From Bacteroidota bacterium (GTDB taxonomy: Bacteria; Bacteroidota; Bacteroidia; Chitinophagales; Chitinophagaceae): a DNA stretch of 64,000 bases. Location of the stretch: contig JACPEA010000011.1 in NCBI GenBank assembly GCA_016183765.1, forward strand, positions 62,001-126,000, given 5' to 3'. Of this stretch, positions 16,153-25,110 are shown in pieces. The translations under genes and the position numbers were made by a program. The notes under the pieces are model-generated. The model did no database searches, was not told the DNA's origin, and saw only the letters and a list, made by a program, of their open reading frames with translations. How positions within the stretch are numbered: the stretch's first letter is position 1; each line of letters begins with the position of its first letter.

Positions 16153-17004
16153 ATGCAAACTGAACAGGAATTAAAAGCACTCGTAAAAGAAAAGTACAGC
16201 GAGATCGCTGAACAATCCCGCACACAGAATCTCTCATCCTGTTGTGGTTCCAGCTGTTGCAGCGATGAAGTATATAATATCATGTCTGATGACTACAGCC
16301 AGCTGAAAGGTTATACCGCCGATGCGGACCTTGGCCTGGGCTGCGGTTTACCCACCGAATTTGCGAAGATCAAAAAAGGCGATGTGGTGATAGACCTGGG
16401 CAGCGGCGCCGGCAACGATTGTTTTGTGGCACGCGCAGCCACCGGCGAAACCGGTAAAGTGATCGGTATCGACTTTACGGAGAAGATGATCGAAAAAGCG
16501 AGAACAAACGCTGAAAAACTGGGCTACCACAACGTAGAGTTCCGCTTTGGCGATATCGAACACATGCCGGTATCAGCCAATGTTGCAGATGTGGTGGTCA
16601 GCAACTGTGTACTCAACCTGGTTCCCAACAAGTTCCATGTATTACAGGAAGTATTCCGCGTATTGAAACCCGGAGGCCATTTCAGCATCTCCGATATTGT
16701 GCTGGAAGGGGAATTACCCGCGCAGCTGAAACAGGCTGCAGAAATGTATGCCGGTTGCGTATCAGGTGCCATTCAGAAACAGGTATATCTGGAACTGATC
16801 CAAACAACCGGTTTTACAAACATCACTTTGCAGAAAGAGAAACTGATCAATATTCCGGATGATATCCTGATCAAGTATATCAGCAAGGAAGAGATCGCCA
16901 CATTCCGGAACAGCGATATAGGTATTTACAGTATCACGGTTTATGCCGAAAAACCTTTAGATAATAAAGAAAACTGTTGCACACCGGGTTCGGGTTGCTG
17001 TTAG
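16153..17004 (+). CDS. arsM: Arsenite S-adenosylmethionine methyltransferase
   Basis: This 283-residue protein has a SAM-binding motif VIDLGSGAGNDCFVAR (about 79-94) and the three arsenic-binding cysteines expected for ArsM: C64 in GLGCGLP, C152 in SNCVLN and C202 in AGCVSG. Extra CC pairs lie near the N-terminus (C30-C31, C35-C36) and at the C-terminus. ArsM methylates As(III) to forms that can become volatile. The ATG at 16153 gives a normal start; a frame from 16081 is not family-like. It lies 65 bases after arsR and 41 before arsC. No arsenite pump gene is nearby. Confidence 0.95.
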   Translation: MQTEQELKALVKEKYSEIAEQSRTQNLSSCCGSSCCSDEVYNIMSDDYSQLKGYTADADLGLGCGLPTEFAKIKKGDVVIDLGSGAGNDCFVARAATGETGKVIGIDFTEKMIEKARTNAEKLGYHNVEFRFGDIEHMPVSANVADVVVSNCVLNLVPNKFHVLQEVFRVLKPGGHFSISDIVLEGELPAQLKQAAEMYAGCVSGAIQKQVYLELIQTTGFTNITLQKEKLINIPDDILIKYISKEEIATFRNSDIGIYSITVYAEKPLDNKENCCTPGSGCC

Positions 17005-17045
17005 CAATCTGCCGTTTGTTTAACCACACCTAAACTGGAAATAGT

Positions 17046-17444
17046 ATGTCCGTTCTGAAAAAACTCCTATTCGTTTGTGTTGAAAACAGTAACCGCAGCC
17101 AGATGAGCCAGGCTTTTGCCAGCATCCACGGCGGTGCAGCTATAGAGGCTTACAGCGCCGGCAGTAAACCCAGTGGTATCGTAAATCCCAAAGCCATCGC
17201 AGCCATGAAGGAGCTGGGCTACGACCTGGGCACGCACGACAGCAAATCATTACAGGAGGTAGAACAATACGCTCCCTTCGATGCCGTGGTGACCATGGGC
17301 TGCGGCGATGCCTGTCCCTGGATACCCGCCAAAAAATTCATTGACTGGCAGATCCCCGACCCGAAACACATGGAGCCTGCTGAATTCAACCAGGTACGCG
17401 ACCTGATCAGTGAAAAAGTAAAACAGTTACTGACCGAATTATGA
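17046..17444 (+). CDS. arsC: Arsenate reductase, low-molecular-weight phosphatase type
   Basis: This 132-residue protein has the phosphatase loop CVENSNRS with C11 and R17, C86 and C90 in MGCGDACPW, and the catalytic Asp loop in IPDPKHM. C11, C86 and C90 form the relay used by thioredoxin-coupled ArsC enzymes, which reduce arsenate to arsenite. The arsenite would feed ArsM, encoded just upstream. It is the third gene of the unit. Its last 6 bases overlap the end of the convergent membrane protein gene. Confidence 0.94.
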   Translation: MSVLKKLLFVCVENSNRSQMSQAFASIHGGAAIEAYSAGSKPSGIVNPKAIAAMKELGYDLGTHDSKSLQEVEQYAPFDAVVTMGCGDACPWIPAKKFIDWQIPDPKHMEPAEFNQVRDLISEKVKQLLTEL

Positions 17445-17804
17445 AGCAGAACGATCATCCCTGTTGGTACCGATCAGCGCTTCGATCAGGGAGGAAACGA
17501 TGCTGACCACCAGGCTGAATACCAATGCGGCCACCCAGCCATCCACCGTAAAACCCGGCACCAGGCTGGCTGCCCATTTCACGATCAGGATATTGATGAA
17601 GAGCAGGAATAAACCCAGCGTAATAATGGTGAATGGAATGGTGAGGATAACCAGGATCGGCTTTACAAAACTATTGAGCAGGCCCAGTACAACAGCTACC
17701 AGTAAAGCAGTTACGGTACTATCTACATGAACACCTTTCAAAATATACGCTGCAAAAAGGACAGCAACAGCTGTTGCGACGGTTTTGGCAAAAAACTTTC
17801 CCAT
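17439..17804 (-). CDS. Four-helix membrane protein of the 'phage holin family IV' type
   Basis: The 121-residue protein has about four membrane segments: VATAVAVLFAAYILKGV, a long stretch with GLLNSFVKPILVILTIPFTIITLGLFLLFINILIVKWAA, and WVAALVFSLVVSIVSSLIEALIG. This is the pattern of the small family often named phage holin superfamily IV (YvlD-like). These proteins are chromosomal and not proven to lyse cells; YvlD-like members are linked to envelope stress. The start MGKFFAK at 17804 follows a family A repeat; a longer frame would read through the repeat. It ends inside arsC on the other strand. Confidence 0.8.
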   Translation of the reverse strand: MGKFFAKTVATAVAVLFAAYILKGVHVDSTVTALLVAVVLGLLNSFVKPILVILTIPFTIITLGLFLLFINILIVKWAASLVPGFTVDGWVAALVFSLVVSIVSSLIEALIGTNRDDRSAS

Positions 17805-17836
17805 ATTGCTTGATTGAAAGATCAAATTAGCATTTA

Positions 17837-17909
17837 AATGTTGAATGATGAAGAGAGACTCATTTCGATCATCATTCAACATTCCTTGTTCATTATTCAA
17901 TATTCGTCA
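17837..17909. repeat. Family A repeat element after an M16 gene
   Basis: A 15-base perfect inverted repeat (17837-17851 with 17869-17883) extends on the right as GAA-led heptads, read on minus as GAATATT, GAATAAT, GAACAAG, GAATGTT, GAATGAT. This right end begins directly after the TGA of the M16-like gene at 17907-17909. Confidence 0.65.
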
Positions 17910-19187
17910 CACGACGACCACTTCATAAAACGATTCGGGTTCCAGGTAGCGTTGGGCAAGGGCCTGGATCTCTTCGGCGGTAATGGTCTGTACCACGCGG
18001 ATACTGTTGTAAAAATATTCATCGGTAAGTCCGTTCAGGATATAGTTCTTCCAGCGTGCAATGACCTGGAAGGGGCCATCCAGGTCGCCCAGTAGGGAAC
18101 CCATCATATAGTTGCGAACCAGGTCCAGTTCCTCAGCATCCACCGGTTCATTCCGCAGGATCGCCATTTCTTTATACACTTCATCGATAGTGGCTGCACA
18201 TACATCGCGGCCTGCTTCGGTACTGATGAGCCAGGCGCTGCTGTGGATATGGTTCTGCATATAACTGTGGATGCCGTAGGTATAGCCTTTGTCTTCACGG
18301 ATATTACTCATCAGTCTTGACCCAAAGAACCCGCCGAAGATATTATTCAGCACCTGTGCCTTGGAAAACTCCGGGTGGTGCCGGTTGGGAAAAGGCCTGG
18401 CAATACGGATCGCCCCCTGCACACCATTGGGATCGTTGATGATATGGTATTTCCGGGTCTCGGCCGGTTGCGGCGTAAAAACGATCTCGGGCAGGTTATC
18501 CTGGCGAAACGGCAGTTGACCAAACAGGCTGTTCAACTGCTCCTGTATGTTGGCCGGTGGTTTACCCGCCACAAACATCAGGCATTTGCCCTCAGTATAG
18601 AAACGCTTGTAAAAAGCAGCCAGTTCTTCACGCTGCAGGTTATCATAATCCAGCGTGGATGTGTATTTACCATAAGGATGGTGAAAACCATACACATATT
18701 CATCGATCAGGCGGTTGGCCACAAAATCGCATTTCTTCAGGCTCACTTCCAGCCGTTGTTTCTGGTTCTGCTTGTAGATGGCCAGCTCTTCTTCGGGGAA
18801 AATAGACTCTGTCATCAGTTCAGCCACCACTGGCAACAAGTCCGGCAAATGTTTACTCAAACAATGCAGTGTAATGGTGGCGGTTTCATTGTAACAGCTC
18901 CTGTTCAGGTAAGCGCCATAGAACTCGAAGTGTTCGTTGATGGCGAAGGCTTTTTTCTGCCGGGTTCCGTTCTTCAGCATGAAATTGGTGGTGGCAGCTA
19001 CAATATTCTTGTCTTCGTACCAGTTACCCGCATAAAACACCCATTCAATCAGCAATACTTCCTGGGCACCTGCATCGATACTGTATACGGGCACTCCGTT
19101 ATCCAACGTAAAATGATCATACGGTTTTAACTGCAGCTGCATGTTAACCGCATCAATGATTTCCGGCGCAGTTTTTCTGTTGATCAT
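17907..19187 (-). CDS. M16-family peptidase-like subunit without the catalytic motif
   Basis: This 426-residue protein has the M16 fold, with NIREDKGYTYGIHSYM-like C-domain sequence and the glycine-rich GSRLMSNIREDKGYTYG motif. At the place of the zinc site it reads NIVAATTNFM, so HxxEH is missing. In M16B proteases an active subunit pairs with an inactive one to form a two-part peptidase that degrades peptides. The active partner is encoded 6 bases upstream. So this is most likely the substrate-binding, non-catalytic half. It has no signal peptide. Confidence 0.9.
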   Translation of the reverse strand: MINRKTAPEIIDAVNMQLQLKPYDHFTLDNGVPVYSIDAGAQEVLLIEWVFYAGNWYEDKNIVAATTNFMLKNGTRQKKAFAINEHFEFYGAYLNRSCYNETATITLHCLSKHLPDLLPVVAELMTESIFPEEELAIYKQNQKQRLEVSLKKCDFVANRLIDEYVYGFHHPYGKYTSTLDYDNLQREELAAFYKRFYTEGKCLMFVAGKPPANIQEQLNSLFGQLPFRQDNLPEIVFTPQPAETRKYHIINDPNGVQGAIRIARPFPNRHHPEFSKAQVLNNIFGGFFGSRLMSNIREDKGYTYGIHSYMQNHIHSSAWLISTEAGRDVCAATIDEVYKEMAILRNEPVDAEELDLVRNYMMGSLLGDLDGPFQVIARWKNYILNGLTDEYFYNSIRVVQTITAEEIQALAQRYLEPESFYEVVVV

Positions 19188-19193
19188 TCCTCG

Positions 19194-20429
19194 TTACTTA
19201 CTGTGATAAAATAAAGTGTTACTGTTCTCATTACGGAATACTTCCCTGCAGTGCTGCTGCACTTCCTCTGCCGTAATTTCCTGGTAGCGCTGCAGTTCGG
19301 TGTTCATGAGTTCTGCATCGCCCAGCAGTTCGTACATGGCCAGGCTGTTGGCCCGGCTCATCACGCCCATATCCTCAAAAGCAATTACGCTTTCTGTTTT
19401 GTTCTTTACTTTCTGCAATTCATTATCCGGCACAACGGTACCCTGTATCTTTTCCACCTCCTCTGCCACAGCCTGTGCCGCAGTATCCATGCTAACACCT
19501 TTCACCAGCTTACCTTCAATGGCCAGCAAACCCTTATCGATACTGCCGAAATGATAACAATCGATATTCGAGAACAGTTGTTTCTCTTTTACCAACGCCT
19601 GGTACAAACGGGATGATCCGCCCCCACCCAGTATTTCTGTGGCAAGGTCCATCACGTAATAACCTTTGTCTAAACGCGCATCCATATGCCAGGTCTTGAC
19701 AAAAGCATCCAGTGGCACATCGGCATATACTTCTGATACGCGGGCAGCGGTTTGCCTGGGTTCCTGGGGAAGGGTACGGTTGTATTTCTCACCCATCGGG
19801 ATATCGCCAAACCATTTCTGTGCCAGTCGCTTCACCGTTTCCAGCTGCACATGGCCCGCTACCACCAGGATGGCATTAACGGGCCGGTAATGTTTAAAGA
19901 AGAAATGTTTCACATCGTCGATATGTGCATTCTCCACATGGCTCAGCTCCTTCCCGATAGTCATCCAGCGGTAAGGGTGTGTGGTATACGCCAGTTCACG
20001 CATTTTATGCCACACATCGCCATAAGGTTTGTTGATATAGTGTTCCTTGAACTCCTCACACACCACTTTTTTCTGCACATCCAGGCTTTTCTGACCGAAT
20101 GCCAGGCTCAGCATCCGGTCGCTCTCCAGCCAGAAAGCGGTTTCAATATTTTCTGCCGGCAACTGACAGTAATAGTTGGTAAGGTCGTTGGTGGTATAGG
20201 CGTTGTTCTCGCCACCTGCACGCTGCAACGGTTCATCATAATCAGGAATATGAATGCTGCCCCCAAACATCAGGTGTTCAAAAAGATGGGCAAAACCGGT
20301 CTTATCGGGGTTCTCATCACGGGCACCCACATCGTACATGATATTGACCACGGCCATCGGGGTGGAATGGTCCTCATGCACCAGCACCCGCAGGCCGTTA
20401 TCCAGCACAAAACGTTCATATCTTATCAT
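19194..20429 (-). CDS. M16-family zinc metallopeptidase, catalytic subunit
   Basis: The 411-residue protein has the inverted zinc motif HLFEH (H48, E51, H52) in GFAHLFEHLMFGGS, followed by the typical GGENNAYTTNDLTNYY. The rest matches the second half of M16B peptidases (GGGGSSRLYQALVKEKQLFSN). It has no signal peptide, so it is probably cytoplasmic. It is the first gene of a two-gene unit with the inactive partner next. The likely role is breakdown of peptides; the substrate is unknown. Confidence 0.93.
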   Translation of the reverse strand: MIRYERFVLDNGLRVLVHEDHSTPMAVVNIMYDVGARDENPDKTGFAHLFEHLMFGGSIHIPDYDEPLQRAGGENNAYTTNDLTNYYCQLPAENIETAFWLESDRMLSLAFGQKSLDVQKKVVCEEFKEHYINKPYGDVWHKMRELAYTTHPYRWMTIGKELSHVENAHIDDVKHFFFKHYRPVNAILVVAGHVQLETVKRLAQKWFGDIPMGEKYNRTLPQEPRQTAARVSEVYADVPLDAFVKTWHMDARLDKGYYVMDLATEILGGGGSSRLYQALVKEKQLFSNIDCYHFGSIDKGLLAIEGKLVKGVSMDTAAQAVAEEVEKIQGTVVPDNELQKVKNKTESVIAFEDMGVMSRANSLAMYELLGDAELMNTELQRYQEITAEEVQQHCREVFRNENSNTLFYHSK

Positions 20430-20509
20430 ACGTACAATTAAAGAAGCTGCAAATTAGGTGATTACCCAAAATAAGCACCTACGAAAACCGGAAGAATCGG
20501 GCGAATATC

Positions 20510-20602
20510 GAATATCGAGCAAGGAATGTTGAATTATGAGTTATATACCCTCCGCTCATAATTCAACATTCCTTGCTCAATATTCGTCTGTTCTGTTCCC
20601 TA
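20510..20602. repeat. Family A palindrome, 31-base arms
   Basis: Arms 20510-20540 and 20555-20585 match at 30 of 31 positions around a 14-base loop. Each arm splits into GA-led heptads (GAATATC, GAGCAAG, GAATGTT, GAATTAT). The right side continues without a gap to the TAG stop codon of the aspartyl protease gene (20600-20602, minus strand). It is the most regular hairpin of the family. Confidence 0.75.
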
Positions 20603-21790
20603 CCGTCTGATGTCTTTTATGTCGATCGTGAGTACCAGCGGTTTCTGGTTGCGGAAAATGACCACTTTCATCTTACCGATACTGTTCTGGAAAAGGTTTT
20701 TGTAGGTCTGGATATTTTTAGAAGCATTGGTTTCCACAGAAAAGATCACATCGTCGGGTAAAAAACCGGCTTTATCTCCCGGTGAACCGGGCATCACATC
20801 TATGACCCTGATCTCCCCATCTATCAGGTAAATACCCAGCCCGGTATAGGAATAATCAAAACTCTCGTTGTAGTGGGTATTGGGTTTGATATGAATAGTC
20901 TGCTCCGGATAGTTCAGGATCACATTAAACCGCCGCAGGATATCATTGCCGATCAAACCACCCAATAAAGGATAAGAAGTTACATTATACTCGTCTTCAA
21001 AAACATGAACAGGTACCCGTTTGAACTTATAAGGGCCCAGTTTTATTTCTTTCACCACCGAGACCATCATCTGTCTTTTCCCACCCAGTCCTTCTGCCTG
21101 TGTGGGATAAAATTTCCGTTTTTTCCGGAATACCACGCTATCATCTACAAAATCCTTCGACAACAGGAAACTCAGCCCCGCACCGGTATCAAAGATGAAT
21201 CGGCTGACGATGGTCCGTTCATCTTCTATCACCGCAGGTTGCAGCGGCAACGTGGAGAAATTCGGCTTCAGCAGGTAACCCCCACGCGGGTACTTGAAAG
21301 ATCCGGGGGTATACACTTCGATGACCATATTATCATAATCCAGCCTTACGATGTACCTGCGCAGGAAACTATACCCGATAATGCCGTCGATACGGACACC
21401 GTAGACGCTGGTAAGCAATTCATAATCGTTGATATGAAAGTCGAGCCGCTGCGTTTCCAGTGTACCCAGTATCAGGGTATGGTTCAGGGTGAAATCCACA
21501 TTCTTGATACCGGCGATCCCGCGGATCGTCTTTTCCGATTTTACCGTAGGCAATTTCATTTCACTCACCGTAGTGGAATCCATTGAAATACCTCCGCTAC
21601 CCGTATCAAATACGAAGTTGAGGGAATCCTTATAGTGATCAATCAGGGCTCTTACGATCACAATGCCGCCACTGAGCTGCGTAAAGGGGAATCTGGTCAG
21701 CAGTTTTGCCTCAGGAAGAACAAATTCCTCCTGTGCATTGCCCGATACAGCCAGGCAAAACATGGCAAAAACAAGGCAGATCCTTTTCAT
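20600..21790 (-). CDS. Secreted aspartyl protease with PDZ domain
   Basis: The 396-residue protein has a signal peptide (to about residue 20, SGNAQ). Two retropepsin-like half-sites follow, FDTGSGG near residue 62 and FDTGAGLSF near residue 205, and then a PDZ domain (about 310-390) with GDKAGFLPDDVIFSVE. Two DTG sites in one chain suggest a pepsin-like pseudo-dimer. It probably acts in the periplasm or on the cell surface; Bacteroidota have many such proteins of unknown substrate. It is a single gene ending in the family A palindrome. Confidence 0.85.
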   Translation of the reverse strand: MKRICLVFAMFCLAVSGNAQEEFVLPEAKLLTRFPFTQLSGGIVIVRALIDHYKDSLNFVFDTGSGGISMDSTTVSEMKLPTVKSEKTIRGIAGIKNVDFTLNHTLILGTLETQRLDFHINDYELLTSVYGVRIDGIIGYSFLRRYIVRLDYDNMVIEVYTPGSFKYPRGGYLLKPNFSTLPLQPAVIEDERTIVSRFIFDTGAGLSFLLSKDFVDDSVVFRKKRKFYPTQAEGLGGKRQMMVSVVKEIKLGPYKFKRVPVHVFEDEYNVTSYPLLGGLIGNDILRRFNVILNYPEQTIHIKPNTHYNESFDYSYTGLGIYLIDGEIRVIDVMPGSPGDKAGFLPDDVIFSVETNASKNIQTYKNLFQNSIGKMKVVIFRNQKPLVLTIDIKDIRR

Positions 21791-21925
21791 TCTCCCTGAA
21801 AATACGCCGATTTGACGATCATACGGCCTTATTCTGTACGAGGTTGCCCCTTACACAGATAAACGGCGCTTATGCATGACGTAAATATTTGGTTTTCGAA
21901 ACGGTGCCAATCCAACCTATCCCGG

Positions 21926-21933
21926 TATCTTTG
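21926..21933 (+). promoter_or_regulatory. Promoter -7 element of mqnC
   Basis: TATCTTTG, a perfect TAnnTTTG match, 24 bases before the mqnC start codon at 21958. Confidence 0.55.
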
Positions 21934-21957
21934 TGCCTTCTTTATAAAGTGTTGAAT

Positions 21958-23082
21958 ATGCAATTAGCCGACCTCTACCAAAAAGCTCTTCAATTTGAAT
22001 TTCTGAGTATAGAAGAAGGTATGTTCCTTTTTGAACAGGCCCCTCTTACCGAACTGATGTATGTAGCCGATGAAATGCGGAAAATACAGGTGCCTTACAA
22101 CAAAGTGACCTGGCAGATAGACCGTAATGTCAATACCACCAATGTTTGCATCGCCAACTGCAAGTTTTGTAATTTTTACCGGGTGCCGGGTCATGCGGAA
22201 GCCTATATCACCGATATGGACACTTACCGCAAGAAGATCTCAGAAACCCTGAAATACGGTGGCGACCAGTTGTTGTTGCAGGGGGGACATCACCCCGAAC
22301 TGGGACTCGACTTCTATACCAACACCTTCCGTGCCATCAAACAGGAGTTCCCAACCATTAAACTGCATGCACTCGGACCACCCGAAGTGGCACATATCAG
22401 CAAGCTGGAGAAGATGAGTCACCATGATACGCTGAAAGCCTTGCAGGAAGCGGGGCTTGACTCCTTACCCGGAGCAGGGGCCGAGATCCTGGTAGACAGG
22501 GTACGCCGCCTGATATCCAAGGGGAAATGCGGTGCCGACGAGTGGCTGGCAGTCATGCACGAAGCTCACAAATTGAATATCACCACCAGTGCCACCATGA
22601 TGTTCGGTCATGTGGAAACACTGGAAGAACGTTTTATACACCTGGCCCGCATCCGCGAAGTGCAGAGCATGAAACCGGAGCATGCCAAGGGTTTCCTGGC
22701 ATTCATCCCCTGGACCTTCCAGGATGTGGATACCTTACTGGCCAGGATCAGGGGCGTGCATAACCTGACCACACCGGACGAATACATCCGTATGATCGCC
22801 ATCAGCCGTATCATGCTGCCGAATATCAAAAATATCCAGGCCAGCTGGCTTACCGTGGGTAAACAGACCGCCCAGATCTGCCTGCATGCCGGAGCCAATG
22901 ATTTCGGAAGCATCATGATCGAGGAAAACGTAGTAAGCGCCGCCGGTGCACCGCACCGTTTTACCTACAAGACCATGCAGGATGCCATCCGCGAAGCCGG
23001 TTTTGAACCCCAGCTGCGCAGCCAGCAGTACGAGTTCAGGGCCGTCCCCGAAGCCATACAGGAGCAGGTGATCGATTACTAG
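21958..23082 (+). CDS. mqnC: Cyclic dehypoxanthinyl futalosine synthase
   Basis: This 374-residue radical SAM enzyme has the cluster motif C-x3-C-x2-C in VCIANCKFCNFYR and the MqnC pattern QGGHHPELGLDFY, HALGPPEVAH, LPGAGAEILVDRVR, and the C-terminal FGSIMIEENVV. It makes the cyclic intermediate of the futalosine route to menaquinone, the quinone that feeds the cbb3 oxidase encoded at 30-36 kb. The start at 21958 agrees with the promoter; a TTG-led frame from 21889 would begin before the promoter. The other mqn genes are elsewhere. Confidence 0.96.
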   Translation: MQLADLYQKALQFEFLSIEEGMFLFEQAPLTELMYVADEMRKIQVPYNKVTWQIDRNVNTTNVCIANCKFCNFYRVPGHAEAYITDMDTYRKKISETLKYGGDQLLLQGGHHPELGLDFYTNTFRAIKQEFPTIKLHALGPPEVAHISKLEKMSHHDTLKALQEAGLDSLPGAGAEILVDRVRRLISKGKCGADEWLAVMHEAHKLNITTSATMMFGHVETLEERFIHLARIREVQSMKPEHAKGFLAFIPWTFQDVDTLLARIRGVHNLTTPDEYIRMIAISRIMLPNIKNIQASWLTVGKQTAQICLHAGANDFGSIMIEENVVSAAGAPHRFTYKTMQDAIREAGFEPQLRSQQYEFRAVPEAIQEQVIDY

Positions 23083-23151
23083 GGCTGATTTAACGTTTTG
23101 TTGGACCCCGGACATACAGATTAAGGTATTTTCGTATACAAATATCTCCGT

Positions 23152-23355
23152 ATGAAACTAAGATCCGCCCTGCTGCTTACGGCAATGATCGCATTGATCA
23201 CGGTTTTTATGACTTTCCTGGTCCTGAATCCCTTTGCACCCAACCTGACCTGCGAAAGAAAGACGAACGGCTGCAAAACCCCAAAAAACGCAACCGGGTC
23301 CGGACAGGAGATATGGGAAACACCGGTAAATCACCTGATCGTATCCAACAACTGA
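23152..23355 (+). CDS. Small single-pass membrane protein
   Basis: This 67-residue reading frame has one strong N-terminal membrane segment (about 5-26) and a short outer tail with two cysteines (LTCERKTNGCKT). I recognise no family. It may be a real small secreted or membrane-anchored protein, since its promoter-like TATTTTCG is 26 bases upstream. A chance frame cannot be ruled out. Confidence 0.5.
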   Translation: MKLRSALLLTAMIALITVFMTFLVLNPFAPNLTCERKTNGCKTPKNATGSGQEIWETPVNHLIVSNN

Positions 23356-23473
23356 TACAACCGATCCTGCGTAACCTGCGCGGGATTTTTTTTCTTTGTA
23401 TTGTAACATAATGCCGCGAGGCACGTATAACTATCAAACAAGGCAAACAAACCCAAGCTATTCCCTGCTGTTT

Positions 23474-23959
23474 ATGACCGAGAAAGCCTACAATGACTGT
23501 GTGAACCAATATGCGGATAACGTGTACCGGTTCATTGTGAAGAACCTTCGGCATGAAGAGGATGCACGCGATATTGTACAGACCGCTTTCGAAAAACTCT
23601 GGCGCAACAGGGAATCAGTGGAACCGGAAAAATCCAGGTCCTACCTGTTCACCGTTGCCTATAACCAGATGATCGACCATATCCGCAAGAACAAACGGAT
23701 ACAGCTGAAAGAGGATTTTGCAGATGATGCGCGGGTGCAGCAGTCCGCCAATACCCACCTGAAGAAAGTATTGATGGAAGCGCTGAACCAGCTGAACGAA
23801 ACACAAAGAAGCCTGGTGATGCTGAAAGATTATGAGGGTTACAGTTATGAAGAGATAGGCGGGATCATGGGACTGAACGAAAGCCAGGTAAAAGTATACC
23901 TGCACAGGGCCAGGCTCACCCTGAGGAATTATTTGGTAAGCGCCGAAAATGTGAGATAA
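23474..23959 (+). CDS. ECF RNA polymerase sigma factor
   Basis: The 161-residue protein has region 2 (NVYRFIVKNLRHEEDARDIVQTAFEKLWRN) and region 4 with the HTH (RSLVMLKDYEGYSYEEIGGIMGLNESQVKVYLHRARLTLRNYL). This is a classic group 4 sigma-70. It is followed after 42 bases by an anti-sigma-like membrane protein and then an outer membrane barrel. The start MTEKAYND at 23474 gives the usual length; a longer TTG frame from 23396 adds a non-family stretch. Confidence 0.93.
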   Translation: MTEKAYNDCVNQYADNVYRFIVKNLRHEEDARDIVQTAFEKLWRNRESVEPEKSRSYLFTVAYNQMIDHIRKNKRIQLKEDFADDARVQQSANTHLKKVLMEALNQLNETQRSLVMLKDYEGYSYEEIGGIMGLNESQVKVYLHRARLTLRNYLVSAENVR

Positions 23960-24001
23960 AATCATCCATCAGTGAAATCATACAAAAAATCATAACAATC
24001 T

Positions 24002-25093
24002 GTGATCCCTATTAACCAACATAATTACGAGGAGTTTTTCCTGCTGTATGTAGACGGTGAGCTGTCTGCCACAGACAAACAGGCCGTTGAGCGGTTTGTG
24101 CAGGAAAACCCTGACCTCGCAGTTGAGTTGGATATGCTGCAACAATCACAGTTACCGGCTGAGGACTGGAATTTTGGGAACAAGAGCCAGCTGTACCGGA
24201 GCGGATCGGCAGAGATCAATAGCAGCAATTGCCAGGAACTGTTCCTGCTCTATGTGGATAATGAGCTGGACGCGGCTGACAGGGAAAAGGTAGAAAGGTT
24301 CGTATTACAACACCCTTTGCTGCAGGAATCTTTCACCCAGCTGAAACGAACAAAACTGGAGCCTGAACTGCTGGTTTTCCCTGATAAAACACGCTTATAC
24401 CGGAAAGAAGAAAAACGCATCCTCTATATGCGCTGGCAGCGGATAGCCGTTGCCGCCGTACTCACCGGTCTGGCGCTCCTGCTCTGGACCGTTGTTCCCC
24501 GGCAGAAGAACACTGAGCCAGTGCTGGCCAAACAATCGGGCAACCAAGTAATCCGGAATACCCAACAACCGGTAACCGGCAATATAGCAGCGCCCCAAAT
24601 GGATCAGGGAAACCAGGCCACTGTCACCCGGACAGGAGCGTCTGTGCCTGTAACAGATGCTACACAGCCAGCCGATCCGGGCACCCGGTCAACCGACCTG
24701 CTGGCAGTCAACACCGAGCCTGCCAGAGCAAACGGCATACAGCGGACAGATGCGGATGTGATCACTACCGGTGTAAACAATGGTCCGGGCAGCATCACAT
24801 ACCCCATCACACATGACATCTCGGGTGATCATGCAGTGCTGGACAATGTGGATATGGTAAGACCCGCCGGTTTACAACACAGCGACACTGACGAAACCGA
24901 AAATATCCGGCCGGCCGCCTATCGCGAACTGGACACGGAATCTGCCGACCAGAAAAAAAGTTTATTGTTGGGTTCCCTGGAGATCAATAAAGACAAACTC
25001 CGCGGTTTTTTTAGAAAAGCCGGTAGTATCTTTCGCAGCAAATCCAGGGCCGAAGAAGAACCCGTTACAACCAATACCCGTTCATCAGAATAA
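24002..25093 (+). CDS. Anti-sigma-like membrane protein with a duplicated N-terminal domain
   Basis: The 363-residue protein starts with GTG. It has two copies of a roughly 57-residue cytoplasmic unit: residues about 8-64 (EEFFLLYVDGELSATDKQ) and 77-133 (QELFLLYVDNELDAADRE). Both end with a similar (S/T)xLYR. A membrane segment lies at about 146-165, then a low-complexity Thr/Pro/Asn-rich periplasmic part. The position between an ECF sigma gene and a barrel gene says it holds the sigma factor inactive. It lacks the zinc motif HxxxCxxC. The duplication might allow two sigma molecules to bind. Confidence 0.8.
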   Translation: MIPINQHNYEEFFLLYVDGELSATDKQAVERFVQENPDLAVELDMLQQSQLPAEDWNFGNKSQLYRSGSAEINSSNCQELFLLYVDNELDAADREKVERFVLQHPLLQESFTQLKRTKLEPELLVFPDKTRLYRKEEKRILYMRWQRIAVAAVLTGLALLLWTVVPRQKNTEPVLAKQSGNQVIRNTQQPVTGNIAAPQMDQGNQATVTRTGASVPVTDATQPADPGTRSTDLLAVNTEPARANGIQRTDADVITTGVNNGPGSITYPITHDISGDHAVLDNVDMVRPAGLQHSDTDETENIRPAAYRELDTESADQKKSLLLGSLEINKDKLRGFFRKAGSIFRSKSRAEEEPVTTNTRSSE

Positions 25094-25110
25094 TCAGAGA
25101 GGATCCTAAT

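Noticed and set aside
17439-17804. Prophage, because of the 'phage holin family' label
   Set aside because: No phage gene is nearby. The family is a widespread chromosomal membrane protein family.
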